Source: Flaviramulus sp. BrNp1-15
GTDB lineage: Bacteria > Bacteroidota > Bacteroidia > Flavobacteriales > Flavobacteriaceae
Length of the DNA stretch: 64,000 nucleotides
Reading direction: 5' to 3'
Assembly (NCBI RefSeq): GCF_022259695.1
Contig: NZ_CP092099.1
Coordinates: forward strand, 1,410,471-1,474,470
Below, piece after piece: positions 46,763-56,363 of this stretch. How positions within the stretch are numbered: position 1 is the stretch's first letter; the number at the start of each line of letters is the position of its first letter. The position numbers were made by a program, and so were the translations under genes. Under the pieces are notes generated by a model. It was not told the origin of the DNA, did not search any database, and saw nothing but the letters and a program-made list of their open reading frames with translations.

Positions 46763-46999
46763 TTATTCGGTGTATACTTGTCCGCGGTGAGGCTTTAAAG
46801 CATCTCTTATAGGTTTCATTTCATTCTCGTTAACTACCATAAAAGCAATGGTATGCATATCGTTTAAAGTTTCAGTTCCTGTAATAGAAACATCTAGATT
46901 TTCTAACTTAATATATTCTTTTAAATGAATTTCATGATGCTGTGCAGTTTTGTTTGCATTAGGACCACGAAAATCCCAAATTAGTTTTAATTTTCGCAT
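46763..46999 (-). CDS. Small conserved soluble protein
   Basis: A 78-residue protein beginning MRKLKLIWDFRGPNANKTAQHHEIHLKEY. The H-H-x-x-H-L-x-E-Y pattern and the TETLNDMHTIAFMVV segment suggest a small ferredoxin-like alpha/beta fold. I believe it is conserved in the family; no function is known. It has a good TAnnTTTG element at 47036-47043. Confidence 0.68.
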   Translation of the reverse strand: MRKLKLIWDFRGPNANKTAQHHEIHLKEYIKLENLDVSITGTETLNDMHTIAFMVVNENEMKPIRDALKPHRGQVYTE

Positions 47000-47035
47000 T
47001 AGCTAATAGAATAAAAAATCGCTTAATTTAATGCT

Positions 47036-47043
47036 CAAAAGTA
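47036..47043 (-). promoter_or_regulatory. Putative -7 element of 78-residue protein gene
   Basis: Reads TACTTTTG on the minus strand, a full match to TAnnTTTG, about 37 bases before the ATG at 46999. Confidence 0.45.
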
Positions 47044-47091
47044 ATCATAAATTATATAATAATTACTTTCATTAATCGTTTGTTAAACAAC

Positions 47092-47121
47092 TTGTATTAT
47101 AGGTTTATATTAGTATTTTTG
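47092..47121 (+). promoter_or_regulatory. Canonical Bacteroidota promoter of parvulin operon
   Basis: TTG at 47092-47094, exactly 19 bases, then TATTTTTG at 47114-47121. The predicted leader is about 20 bases. An ATCGTTTG sequence lies just upstream (about 47086). Confidence 0.8.
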
Positions 47122-47144
47122 TAACCGTTTAATAATTTTCCTCT

Positions 47145-49103
47145 ATGCCATTAAGATATTTATTTACTGTATTCTTAACTGTATTATTTTTTAGTGTAAA
47201 TGCACAATCAAATTCTAAAGAAGAAGTATTTTTTACTGTAGCAGGAGAGCCTGTTTTTACTTCGGAATTTTTAAGAGTTTACAATAAAAATTTAGATTTA
47301 GTTCAAGATGAATCTCAAAAAGATGTTGATGAATATTTAAAGCTATTTACTAACTATAAGCTTAAGTTAAAAGAAGCAAGAGCATTGGGGTTAGATAAAA
47401 AACCTACTTATCTTAGAGAGTTATCAAACTACAAAAAACAGCTTGCTAAAAGTTTTATGAAAGACAGTAAAGTTACTGATGCTTTAGTTAAAGAAGCTTA
47501 TGAGCGTATTTCTTACGATGTTAATGCAAACCATATTTTAGTAAAGTTACCAGAAAATGCAAGCCCGCAAGATACTTTAGTTGCCTACAATAATATTATT
47601 AAATTAAGAGAGCGTGCAATAAATGAAGGCTTTGAAAAAGTTAGGGAAGAGGTGCATAACGGACAAACCATTTATGGAGAAAAACTAGGATATTTTTCTG
47701 GTTTTAAAATGGTATACAATTTTGAAACTGCTGCTTTTAATACAAATGTAGGCGATATTTCTCAATCTTTTAGAACCCGTTTTGGCTATCATATAGTTAA
47801 TGTTATAGATAAGCGAAAATCTAGAGGAGAGCGAACTGTTGCTCATATTATGGTAGTTGAAAAAGAAGGAGAAGCTTCAACTGAAAAAGCAGAAAATAGA
47901 ATTCAAGACATATACAAGAAGTTAAATCAAGGTGAAGATTTTGAGTCTTTAGCAAAACAGTTTTCAGATGATAAAACTTCAGCTTCAAAAGGTGGTATGT
48001 TATCTCCATTTTCAGGAGGGCAATTAAGTGTGCAAAAGTTTGAAGATGTTGCTTTTGGTTTACAAGAAATTGGTGATATTTCAGAGCCTTTTAAAACTAA
48101 TTATGGGTGGCACATTATTAAGTTATTCAAGAAAAAACTAATACCAGATTTTGAAAGCATTAAGCCAGAGCTTGTAGAGAAAGTTAAGCGCGATGATAGA
48201 TCTAAACTTATAGATAAAGCTTTGGTTAATAAGCTTAAAAAGCATTACCAAATTAGCGATGAGCAACCTGCTTTATCCTATTTTGAATCTATTTTTAACG
48301 ACGACTATTTTAAAAGAACATGGGAGCTTCCTAATGATTTTAATGCAGAAAACCCTTTGTTAAAAATAGGAGAAAAGCAATTCTCTTATAAAAATTTTGG
48401 AGATTACTTATTAAAAAGTCAGCGTACACCAACACAAAGAGGTACATATAAATCAATAATTTCAAATAAATACGAGTCGTTTTTAAGTGAAAATTTAATT
48501 AAGTATCATGAAAATAATCTTGAAAACGAGAATCAAGAATTTGCTTTTATAGTCGATGAGTACAGAGATGGTTTGTTGTTATTTGAACTTATGGAAACTA
48601 CAATCTGGAATGCAGCTAAAACAGATTCTACAGGTATTGCTAATTACTATAACAATAATAAAAACAAATATGTGTTTCCTAAACGCATTGATGCAGTTGT
48701 AGCATCTTCAGCAAAACAAAAAACACTTAAAAAGGTTTCAAAATTATTGGAGCAAGGAATGCCTTTAGATAGAATAAAAGAGCTTGTTAATAGCAACGAT
48801 AAAATAGAAGTAATTTTTACCTCTGGTATTTTAGAGGTAAATCATCAGGCTATTCCTAAAGATTTAAAATTGAAAAAAGGTATTTCAAAAACATATAACC
48901 ATAATAATACTTTCGTAATCGTTCAGGTAAAAGAAATATTGCCAGAATCTCTAAAAACATTTGAAGAATCTAAAGGAGCTGTTATAAGTGATTACCAAAA
49001 CTTTAAAGAGAGTAATTGGATTGATGAATTAAGCAAAAAATATAAAGTAGAGGTTAATCAAGAAGCTTTAAAAAACATTAAAACTCAAATTAATAATCAA
49101 TAA
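47145..49103 (+). CDS. Parvulin-type peptidyl-prolyl isomerase (SurA-related, 652 residues)
   Basis: A periplasmic protein-folding factor with signal peptide (residues 1-20, ending VNAQ). It has an N-terminal SurA-N-like helical domain (about 25-115), then two parvulin repeats: NHILVKLPENASP to GYHIVNVIDKR (about 125-225), and AHIMVVEKEG to GWHIIKLFKKK (about 230-335). The long C-terminal half (about 350-640) resembles a further SurA-like chaperone part. It heads a cluster of three such genes plus a MoxR ATPase, and assists outer-membrane protein transport. Confidence 0.88.
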   Translation: MPLRYLFTVFLTVLFFSVNAQSNSKEEVFFTVAGEPVFTSEFLRVYNKNLDLVQDESQKDVDEYLKLFTNYKLKLKEARALGLDKKPTYLRELSNYKKQLAKSFMKDSKVTDALVKEAYERISYDVNANHILVKLPENASPQDTLVAYNNIIKLRERAINEGFEKVREEVHNGQTIYGEKLGYFSGFKMVYNFETAAFNTNVGDISQSFRTRFGYHIVNVIDKRKSRGERTVAHIMVVEKEGEASTEKAENRIQDIYKKLNQGEDFESLAKQFSDDKTSASKGGMLSPFSGGQLSVQKFEDVAFGLQEIGDISEPFKTNYGWHIIKLFKKKLIPDFESIKPELVEKVKRDDRSKLIDKALVNKLKKHYQISDEQPALSYFESIFNDDYFKRTWELPNDFNAENPLLKIGEKQFSYKNFGDYLLKSQRTPTQRGTYKSIISNKYESFLSENLIKYHENNLENENQEFAFIVDEYRDGLLLFELMETTIWNAAKTDSTGIANYYNNNKNKYVFPKRIDAVVASSAKQKTLKKVSKLLEQGMPLDRIKELVNSNDKIEVIFTSGILEVNHQAIPKDLKLKKGISKTYNHNNTFVIVQVKEILPESLKTFEESKGAVISDYQNFKESNWIDELSKKYKVEVNQEALKNIKTQINNQ

Positions 49104-49955
49104 GTGCGCATAAAACCTATTCTGTTTATAATTATACTTTCTGTAATATCATGTGATTTTATAAAAAAATCAAATGAAAGTAAACCAGTTGCGAGAGTTA
49201 ACGAATCGTATTTGTATTTCGACGATATTAAAGAGTTAGTTCCAGAAGGCACATCAAAAGAAGATAGTACGCTTGTGGTTCAAAATTTTATTAACCGTTG
49301 GGCTACACAACAGCTTTTTGTAGATGGCGCTATGCTAAATTTAAACGAAGAAAAACAAGCGGCATTCAATAAGTTGGTAGAACAATATAAAAACGATTTA
49401 TATACTAAAGCTTACATTGAAGCCTTAGTAAAACGTAATATTGACACGTTGGTTAATACCGAAGAAGCTAAAGGTTATTATGAAAACAATAAAGAGGTTT
49501 TTAAATTAAATGAAGAACTGCTTAAGTTTCGTTACATACATGTTGATGAAAATATTATTGATTACAATGATATAAAGAAAAAGTTTGAACGTTATAATGA
49601 AGAAGATAAACAAATATTAGACTCCATATCTATTCAATTTAAATCTTACTCATTTAATGATTCTATCTGGATAAAATTAAGTCAGGTAATAGACAAAATT
49701 CCAGCCGTTACACCAGAAAACAAAAATCAACTGTTAAAAAAATCTAATTTTGTACAACTCAAAGACTCATTAGGAGTATATTTGATGCAAATTAATGATG
49801 TGTTGTTGAGAAACGATACAGCACCTATGGAGTATGTTAAACCAACCATAGATCAGATAGTCATTAATAAAAGAAAACTAGAGCTTATTAGAGAGCTAGA
49901 AAAAGATATAACAAAAGATGCTATTAAAAATAAACAATTTGAAATTTATAATTAA
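49104..49955 (+). CDS. SurA-like lipoprotein with degenerate parvulin domain
   Basis: A 283-residue lipoprotein (lipobox ending at Cys17 in VISCDF). It is related to its neighbours in the SurA-N part (VARVNESYLYFDDIKELVPEG, FINRWATQQLFVDGA), but the parvulin motifs (paired HI...L and the GYH segment) are not recognisable, so isomerase activity is doubtful. The start is GTG at 49104, directly after the upstream stop. A chaperone-only role is inferred. Confidence 0.75.
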   Translation: MRIKPILFIIILSVISCDFIKKSNESKPVARVNESYLYFDDIKELVPEGTSKEDSTLVVQNFINRWATQQLFVDGAMLNLNEEKQAAFNKLVEQYKNDLYTKAYIEALVKRNIDTLVNTEEAKGYYENNKEVFKLNEELLKFRYIHVDENIIDYNDIKKKFERYNEEDKQILDSISIQFKSYSFNDSIWIKLSQVIDKIPAVTPENKNQLLKKSNFVQLKDSLGVYLMQINDVLLRNDTAPMEYVKPTIDQIVINKRKLELIRELEKDITKDAIKNKQFEIYN

Positions 49956-49956
49956 T

Positions 49957-51372
49957 TTGAAACACTTACCAATTTTATTCATAACATTACTAACTATAAA
50001 TGTTATGTCTGCGCAGGAAATAATTGAAGATGAAGTAAAAGAAAAAGCAGTTAAAAAAACAGATTCGGTAGATACCAAAAATGCCAGAAAAGTTGATGGT
50101 GTGTCGGCTGTAGTTGGTGATTACATTATTCTAGAATCAGATGTAGATAAAGCCTATTTACAATTACAAGCCCAAGGTGTTAATACTTCAGATATTGGAA
50201 AATGCGAGCTATTTGGTAAATTATTAGAAGATAAATTATATGCTCACCATGCTGTTCAAGATAGTATTGAAGTGTCTGATGCAGAAATAAGAAGACAAGT
50301 TGATTATCAAATAGAACAGTTTTTACAACAAACGAATGGTTCTATGGATCGTCTTTTAGAATTTTACAAAAAAGAAGACGAAAAAAGCTTTAGAGATGAA
50401 ATGTTTGAAATTAACAAGTCAAATACTTTAGCACAAAGAATGCAAGCAAAAATTGTTGAAGAAGTTGAAATAACTCCAGAGGAAGTTAGAACATTTTTCA
50501 ATAAAATACCTAAAGATGAAAGACCAACTTTTGGTACAGAACTTAAAGTAGCTCAAATTGTTGCAGAGCCAAAAATATCTGAAGAAGAAAAACAAAGAGT
50601 TATAGATCGTTTAAAACAATTTAAAGCTGATATCATAGAAAATGGCGCTAGTTTTCGTTCAAAAGCTATTCTGTATTCTGATGATCCAGGTTCTGCAAGT
50701 AAAGGTGGAAAATATACCTTAAACAAAAAACAACCACGTATGGTTAAAGAGTTTAGACAAGTAGCTTTTGCTTTGCAAGAAGGAGAAGTTTCTGAGCCTT
50801 TTGAAACAGATTTTGGTTATCATATCATTACATTGGAAAAAATAAGAGGGCAAGAATACGATGTTGCTCATATATTACTGCGTCCAAAAGTAACCTCAGA
50901 AGCTATCAATGAAGCTAAAGAACGTTTAGAAAAAGTAAGACAACGTATTCTAGATGGTGATATATCTTTTGCTGATGCTGCAAAAGAAGCTAGTGATGAA
51001 AAAGAAACTAAAAACGATGGAGGGCAATTAATCAACCCAACTACACAAGATTATAATTTTGAACTAACAAGAATGGATCCTGAGTTGTATGCACAAATTC
51101 AAGATTTAAAAGATGGCGAGGTAAGTTTAGTTTTAAGTGAACAAGATAGAGTAGGTACTACAAAATTTAAAATTTTAATGGTTACCGATAGAATTGATGA
51201 ACATGAAGCAGATTACGCTCGCGATTATTTAAAAATCAAACAATTGGCTGAGGAAGAAAAGAAAATTAGAGAAATAGAAAAGTGGCAAGAAGAGAAAATA
51301 CTCGATACTTATATTAAAATTAGTGGAGAATACAGAGATTGTGAATTTTCTGGAAATTGGTTAAAAAAGTAA
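49957..51372 (+). CDS. surA: SurA-like peptidyl-prolyl isomerase
   Basis: A periplasmic chaperone with two parvulin domains: KVAQIVAEPKI to FGYHIITLEKIRG (about 205-310) and VAHILLRPKVTSE onwards (about 310-410). It has the SurA N-domain (VDGVSAVVGDYIILESDVDKAYLQL). The start is uncertain: a TTG at 49957 gives a clean signal peptide MKHLPILFITLLTINVMSAQ and begins 1 base after the upstream stop; the ATG at 49918 would overlap the previous gene by 38 bases and spoil the signal. I use the TTG. Confidence 0.85.
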   Translation: MKHLPILFITLLTINVMSAQEIIEDEVKEKAVKKTDSVDTKNARKVDGVSAVVGDYIILESDVDKAYLQLQAQGVNTSDIGKCELFGKLLEDKLYAHHAVQDSIEVSDAEIRRQVDYQIEQFLQQTNGSMDRLLEFYKKEDEKSFRDEMFEINKSNTLAQRMQAKIVEEVEITPEEVRTFFNKIPKDERPTFGTELKVAQIVAEPKISEEEKQRVIDRLKQFKADIIENGASFRSKAILYSDDPGSASKGGKYTLNKKQPRMVKEFRQVAFALQEGEVSEPFETDFGYHIITLEKIRGQEYDVAHILLRPKVTSEAINEAKERLEKVRQRILDGDISFADAAKEASDEKETKNDGGQLINPTTQDYNFELTRMDPELYAQIQDLKDGEVSLVLSEQDRVGTTKFKILMVTDRIDEHEADYARDYLKIKQLAEEEKKIREIEKWQEEKILDTYIKISGEYRDCEFSGNWLKK

Positions 51373-51376
51373 TCCT

Positions 51377-52330
51377 ATGTCTGATGTAGTTGCCATTGAA
51401 AAATTTGTAAAACAATTTAAAGATTTAAAATCCGAAATAGCTAAGGTTATTGTTGGTCAAGATGAAGTTGTAACACAAATATTAATTTCTATTTTTTCTG
51501 GAGGACACTCATTACTTGTAGGAGTTCCTGGTTTAGCAAAAACCTTAATGGTTAATACTATTGCTCAAGCTTTAGGTCTAGATTTTAAACGTATACAATT
51601 CACTCCAGATTTAATGCCTAGTGATATTTTAGGAAGTGAAATTTTAGATGAAGACCGTCATTTTAAATTTATTAAAGGTCCCATTTTTGCTAATATTATT
51701 TTAGCAGACGAGATTAACAGAACACCACCTAAAACACAAGCAGCTTTACTAGAAGCTATGCAGGAACGTGCTGTTACAGTTGCTGGTCATCATTATAAAT
51801 TAAGTTTACCGTATTTTGTTTTAGCAACTCAAAACCCTATTGAACAAGAAGGTACATATCCTTTGCCAGAAGCCCAATTAGACCGTTTTATGTTTGCTAT
51901 TAATTTAACTTATCCTTCTTTTAAGGAAGAAGTGCAAGTTGTAAAAACCACAACTACAGATACACAAACTAAAGTAAATCCATTATTTTCTGCTCAACAA
52001 ATTATAGATATTCAACATTTAATCCGCCGAATTCCAGTTGCAGATAATGTGATAGAGTATGCAGTTTCAATAGTTGGCAAAACAAGACCAGATTCAGAAA
52101 CGGCACCAGATTTGGTTAAAACATATATTGATTGGGGTGCAGGACCAAGAGCCTCACAAAACTTAATTTTAGCTGCAAAAACACATGCTGCTATACATGG
52201 TAAATTTTCTCCAGATATAGAAGATGTTCAAGCTGTTGCTTATGGTATTTTAAGACATAGAATCATTAAAAACTACAAAGCAGAAGCAGAAGGTATTTCA
52301 GAAGTACAAGTTATTAAAAGTTTGTTTTAA
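51377..52330 (+). CDS. MoxR family AAA+ ATPase
   Basis: A 317-residue ATPase. Walker A is GVPGLAKT (49-56), Walker B and sensor are ILADEINRTPPKTQAALLEAMQE, and the ATQNPIEQEGTYPLPEAQLDRF segment is the MoxR signature. MoxR ATPases usually act with DUF58 and Bat proteins in envelope or metal-centre maturation; here no DUF58 gene follows. It begins 4 bases after the parvulin gene, suggesting co-transcription with the chaperones. Confidence 0.92.
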   Translation: MSDVVAIEKFVKQFKDLKSEIAKVIVGQDEVVTQILISIFSGGHSLLVGVPGLAKTLMVNTIAQALGLDFKRIQFTPDLMPSDILGSEILDEDRHFKFIKGPIFANIILADEINRTPPKTQAALLEAMQERAVTVAGHHYKLSLPYFVLATQNPIEQEGTYPLPEAQLDRFMFAINLTYPSFKEEVQVVKTTTTDTQTKVNPLFSAQQIIDIQHLIRRIPVADNVIEYAVSIVGKTRPDSETAPDLVKTYIDWGAGPRASQNLILAAKTHAAIHGKFSPDIEDVQAVAYGILRHRIIKNYKAEAEGISEVQVIKSLF

Positions 52331-52476
52331 TCACTTTTTAGATTTGCAGCTAATAAATCTTCATTTTTACTTTAAAAATATTATAATAAAAGGAATCATA
52401 CTAAATTATAATATCACTATAATAATTTAATATTGCAGAGCAAAGTATTGCAAGGTTTATTTTTAGAACTTTGTAT

Positions 52477-52484
52477 TAATTTTG
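52477..52484 (+). promoter_or_regulatory. Putative -7 element of aconitase gene
   Basis: TAATTTTG matches TAnnTTTG, with a leader of about 41 bases before the ATG at 52529. The -33 spacing is not standard. Confidence 0.4.
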
Positions 52485-52528
52485 TATTTTGCGATACTTT
52501 TAAAAAAACCAAAACTAAAATATTTTTT

Positions 52529-54796
52529 ATGGCATTTGACATAGACATGATTAAAGGTGTTTACACCAAAATGGCTGAGCGTGTTGATAAAGCACGTGAG
52601 ATAGTAGGTAAACCATTAACGCTTTCAGAAAAGATTTTATATTCTCATCTTTGGGATGGAAATCCCACTAAAGCTTTTACCAGAGGGAAAGATTATGTAG
52701 ATTTTGCCCCAGATAGAATTGCATGTCAAGATGCAACTGCTCAAATGGCATTATTGCAGTTTATGCAAGCCGGAAAAAGTAAAGTAGCTGTACCAACAAC
52801 TGTGCATTGCGATCACCTAATCCAAGCAAAAGAAGGAGCAGCAACCGATTTAAAACATGCTAATACTGTAAGTAGCGAAGTTTTTAATTTCTTAGAATCA
52901 GTTTCAAACAAATATGGAATTGGTTTCTGGAAACCAGGAGCAGGTATTATCCATCAAGTAGTTTTAGAGAATTATGCATTTCCTGGTGGAATGATGATTG
53001 GTACAGATTCGCATACAGTAAACGCAGGAGGTTTAGGTATGGTTGCCATTGGTGTTGGTGGTGCAGATGCTGTTGATGTTATGGCAGGTATGGCTTGGGA
53101 ACTTAAATTTCCAAAACTAATTGGTGTTAGATTAACTGGAAAATTATCTGGATGGACAGCGCCAAAAGATGTTATTTTAAAAGTAGCTGAAATTCTTACT
53201 GTAAAAGGAGGAACTGGTGCTATAGTTGAATATTTTGGACCTGGAGCAACAGCTATGTCTTGTACAGGAAAAGGAACTATTTGTAATATGGGTGCCGAAA
53301 TTGGTGCTACTACGTCTACATTTGGTTATGATGATTCTATGGAGCGTTATTTACGAGCTACAGATAGAGCAGATGTTGCTGATGCTGCAAATAAAGTTAA
53401 AGAACATTTAACTGCAGATGCTGAGGTTTATGCAAACCCAGAACAATTTTTTGATCAAGTTATAGATATCAATTTATCTGAATTAGGCCCACTTTTAAAT
53501 GGACCATTTACTCCAGATTTATCTACTGAAGTAGGTTCTGCTATGACTGAAAAAGCAAAAGCTAATGATTGGCCAATAAAAGTAGAATGGGGATTAATAG
53601 GTTCTTGTACTAACTCATCCTACGAAGATTTATCTCGAGCTTCTTCTATAGCTCAACAAGCTTTAGATAAAGGATTAAAAATGAAAGCTGAATTAGGAAT
53701 AAATCCTGGTTCTGAGCAAGTACGTTTTACTGCTGAACGTGATGGTATTCTTGGTATTTTTGAAAAATTAAATGCTAAAATATTCACTAATGCTTGTGGT
53801 CCTTGTATTGGGCAATGGGCAAGATACAGCGATCCTAAAAACGCACCAAAAAACAGTATTGTACATTCCTTTAATAGGAACTTTGCGAAACGTGCTGATG
53901 GTAATCCAAATACGCACGCATTTGTAGCATCACCAGAACTAACAGCTGCAATCGCTGTTGCGGGTCGTTTAGATTTCAATCCGTTAACAGATAAGTTAAT
54001 AAATGAAAACGGTGTGGAAGTAATGTTTAATGAGCCAACAGGATGGGAGTTACCTCCAAAAGGTTTTGCTGTAGATGATAATGGTTACTTAGCGCCTGAA
54101 GCTGATGGTAGCCACGTACAAGTAACAGTTAAAGACGATTCTGAGCGTTTACAACTTTTAACACCTTTTGAGCCTATCGGTGATTCAATTACTGGAGCAA
54201 AATTATTGATAAAAGCTTTTGGAAAATGTACTACAGACCATATTTCTATGGCTGGACCTTGGTTACGTTTTAGAGGGCATTTAGATAATATAGCGAACAA
54301 CACGTTAATCGGTGCCGTAAATGCATTCAACCAAAAAACAAATTTTGTAAAGAACCAGTTAACAGGTGATTACGGTGGAGTACCAGATGTACAACGTCAA
54401 TACAAGAAGGCAGGAATAAAGACTATTGTTATTGGTGATCATAACTATGGTGAAGGGTCCTCAAGAGAGCATGCTGCAATGCAACCAAGACATCTTGGTG
54501 TAGCTGCTGTAATTGTAAAATCGTTTGCGCGTATTCACGAAACAAACCTTAAAAAACAAGGTATGTTAGGTTTAACTTTTGCTAATGAAGCTGATTACGA
54601 TTTAATTCAAGAAGATGATACTTTTAACTTCATAGATTTAAATGAGTTTGCACCTAACAAGCCATTAAATTTAGAAGTGGTTCATGCAGATGGTTCTAAA
54701 GATGTTATTGAATTGAATCATACATATAACGATGCACAAATTGAATGGTATAAAGAAGGTTCGGCTTTAAATTTAATTAAAAAGCAGAATAAATAG
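52529..54796 (+). CDS. acn: Aconitate hydratase (mitochondrial type)
   Basis: Interconverts citrate and isocitrate in the TCA cycle with a [4Fe-4S] cluster. From the ATG at 52529 the protein has 755 residues; the upstream in-frame extension to 52433 lies in the promoter region and has no family sequence. The cluster cysteines are in LIGSCTNSS and [11 protein letters not shown]. Other motifs are [28 protein letters not shown] and the swivel domain in the last 200 residues. It resembles mitochondrial aconitase rather than AcnA or AcnB. A terminator follows. Confidence 0.95.
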   Translation: MAFDIDMIKGVYTKMAERVDKAREIVGKPLTLSEKILYSHLWDGNPTKAFTRGKDYVDFAPDRIACQDATAQMALLQFMQAGKSKVAVPTTVHCDHLIQAKEGAATDLKHANTVSSEVFNFLESVSNKYGIGFWKPGAGIIHQVVLENYAFPGGMMIGTDSHTVNAGGLGMVAIGVGGADAVDVMAGMAWELKFPKLIGVRLTGKLSGWTAPKDVILKVAEILTVKGGTGAIVEYFGPGATAMSCTGKGTICNMGAEIGATTSTFGYDDSMERYLRATDRADVADAANKVKEHLTADAEVYANPEQFFDQVIDINLSELGPLLNGPFTPDLSTEVGSAMTEKAKANDWPIKVEWGLIGSCTNSSYEDLSRASSIAQQALDKGLKMKAELGINPGSEQVRFTAERDGILGIFEKLNAKIFTNACGPCIGQWARYSDPKNAPKNSIVHSFNRNFAKRADGNPNTHAFVASPELTAAIAVAGRLDFNPLTDKLINENGVEVMFNEPTGWELPPKGFAVDDNGYLAPEADGSHVQVTVKDDSERLQLLTPFEPIGDSITGAKLLIKAFGKCTTDHISMAGPWLRFRGHLDNIANNTLIGAVNAFNQKTNFVKNQLTGDYGGVPDVQRQYKKAGIKTIVIGDHNYGEGSSREHAAMQPRHLGVAAVIVKSFARIHETNLKKQGMLGLTFANEADYDLIQEDDTFNFIDLNEFAPNKPLNLEVVHADGSKDVIELNHTYNDAQIEWYKEGSALNLIKKQNK

Positions 54797-54824
54797 TTTA
54801 AAATACAATCATTTGAAAATATTT

Positions 54825-54860
54825 AGACCTGTTAGTTTTTTAAACTTAACAGGTCTTTTT
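54825..54860. terminator. Bidirectional terminator between acn and YtxH gene
   Basis: AGACCTGTTA (54825-54834) pairs with TAACAGGTCT (54847-54856), a 10-bp stem, followed by a T-run on the plus strand. It ends acn and, read on the minus strand, may also end the convergent YtxH gene. Confidence 0.8.
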
Positions 54861-54872
54861 ATATTATAACTT

Positions 54873-55196
54873 TTAGCTTGTTTGCTGAAAATTTTTATTC
54901 TTCTCTTTTAAAATAGCCAATTGTTTTTCTAGAAATGTAATTGCTTGTTCGGTTTTAAAACTGGATTTTGATGTAAAACTCTTTAAATCTTCTTTAAATT
55001 TAGCTTTTCCAGATTGAGCAGCCTTTGTAACATCTTCTTTTACTTCTGTATAATCTTGAGTTATTTGGTCTTTTATTTTTAAACCTTCTTTTTTGAGTTT
55101 ATCTCTGGTAGTTTTTCCTTTTTCTGATGCCAAAAATACACCTATACCAGTGCCAATTAATGTACCTAAAATTAATGCTCCTTTATTAATAATCAT
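54873..55196 (-). CDS. YtxH domain protein
   Basis: A 107-residue protein from the ATG at 55196: MIINKGALILGTLIGTGIGVFLASEKGKTTRDKL, the typical YtxH opening of a membrane helix rich in glycine followed by a K/E-rich amphipathic coil. The longer frame to 55280 adds 28 polar residues unlike the family, so I reject it. YtxH proteins are small stress-related membrane proteins with unclear roles. Confidence 0.8.
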   Translation of the reverse strand: MIINKGALILGTLIGTGIGVFLASEKGKTTRDKLKKEGLKIKDQITQDYTEVKEDVTKAAQSGKAKFKEDLKSFTSKSSFKTEQAITFLEKQLAILKEKNKNFQQTS

Positions 55197-55483
55197 ATCT
55201 TTTGTTTTTAAATTTAACTTGTCTACTTGATTAGTAGTGTTAATAGCTAATTTGTTACAAACAATTTTAATGCCAGACATTTAAGAAAATGAAGCCAACA
55301 CTCTTTTCTAAAGTGTTTAAAGACATATATATAACTCCAAAAGATATTGTGTTAATTGTAAAGTTATAGCATTGTATAGTTTAAAACTTTATTAGTCTAA
55401 GGTTAATAATTTAAATCATTATCTGTTTCTGGTAATTCACTTAAAAAAGTATCTTTATAAACTCAATCATGTAAATGAATTAA

Positions 55484-56263
55484 ATGAACACCAGACAAGA
55501 ACAACTAAAAGCTTTCGATAGATTATTAACAATAATGGATGAGTTACGTGAACAGTGTCCGTGGGATAAGAAACAAACTATGGAAACCTTACGGCATCTT
55601 ACTATAGAAGAAACTTATGAGTTAGGTGATGCTATTTTAGATAACGATTTAGATGAAGTTAAAAAGGAATTAGGAGATGTTTTATTACACATTGTTTTTT
55701 ATTCAAAAATAGGAAGCGAAACTAATGATTTTGATATAGCTGATGTTTGTAATAGTATTTGTGAAAAATTAATAAATAGACACCCTCATATTTATGGAGA
55801 TGTTAAAGTTGAAAATGAAGAAGATGTAAAACGTAATTGGGAAAATTTAAAACTTAAAGAAGGCAAAACAAGTGTTTTAGAAGGTGTACCAAAAAGTTTG
55901 CCTGCATTAGTAAAAGCAAATAGAATACAGGAAAAAGTTGCTGGTGTAGGCTTTGATTGGGAAGAGCCTAATCAAGTTTGGGAAAAGGTAGAGGAAGAGT
56001 TAAATGAATTTAAAACAGAAGTAGAAAAAGGAAATCAAGATACTATAGAGAGCGAGTTTGGAGATGTTATGTTTTCTATGGTTAATTACGCTAGATTTTT
56101 AAATATAAATCCTGAAAATGCTCTTGAACGAACTAATAAGAAATTCTCTAAAAGGTTTCAATATATAGAAAGTAAAGCCAAAAGCCTAAATAAACCTTTA
56201 AAAGAAATGACTTTAGCAGAAATGGATGTGTTTTGGGAAGAAGCTAAACGTTTGCCCAAATAG
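55484..56263 (+). CDS. mazG: Nucleoside triphosphate pyrophosphohydrolase MazG
   Basis: Hydrolyses nucleoside triphosphates to monophosphates. The 259-residue protein has two tandem MazG domains. The first has the metal-binding motif EETYELGDAILDNDLDEVKKELGDVLLH (about 41-70); the second EEELNEFKTEVEKGN...ESEFGDVMFSMVNYARF (about 165-205) is similar. The N-terminus CPWDKKQTMETLRHLTIEETYEL is the family signature. It is transcribed alone. Confidence 0.95.
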   Translation: MNTRQEQLKAFDRLLTIMDELREQCPWDKKQTMETLRHLTIEETYELGDAILDNDLDEVKKELGDVLLHIVFYSKIGSETNDFDIADVCNSICEKLINRHPHIYGDVKVENEEDVKRNWENLKLKEGKTSVLEGVPKSLPALVKANRIQEKVAGVGFDWEEPNQVWEKVEEELNEFKTEVEKGNQDTIESEFGDVMFSMVNYARFLNINPENALERTNKKFSKRFQYIESKAKSLNKPLKEMTLAEMDVFWEEAKRLPK

Positions 56264-56363
56264 GAAGTTAAAAACCTTTAACCGTGATATAATGTTTTTT
56301 GTCTTAAACTTCAGAGTAAATAAAAAATATTCATTTTATTTATATAAAAATTAGGGTTTTTTA

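Noticed and set aside
52433-52528. 32-residue N-terminal extension of aconitase
   Set aside because: The extension covers the promoter and does not resemble aconitase; the family N-terminus starts at 52529.
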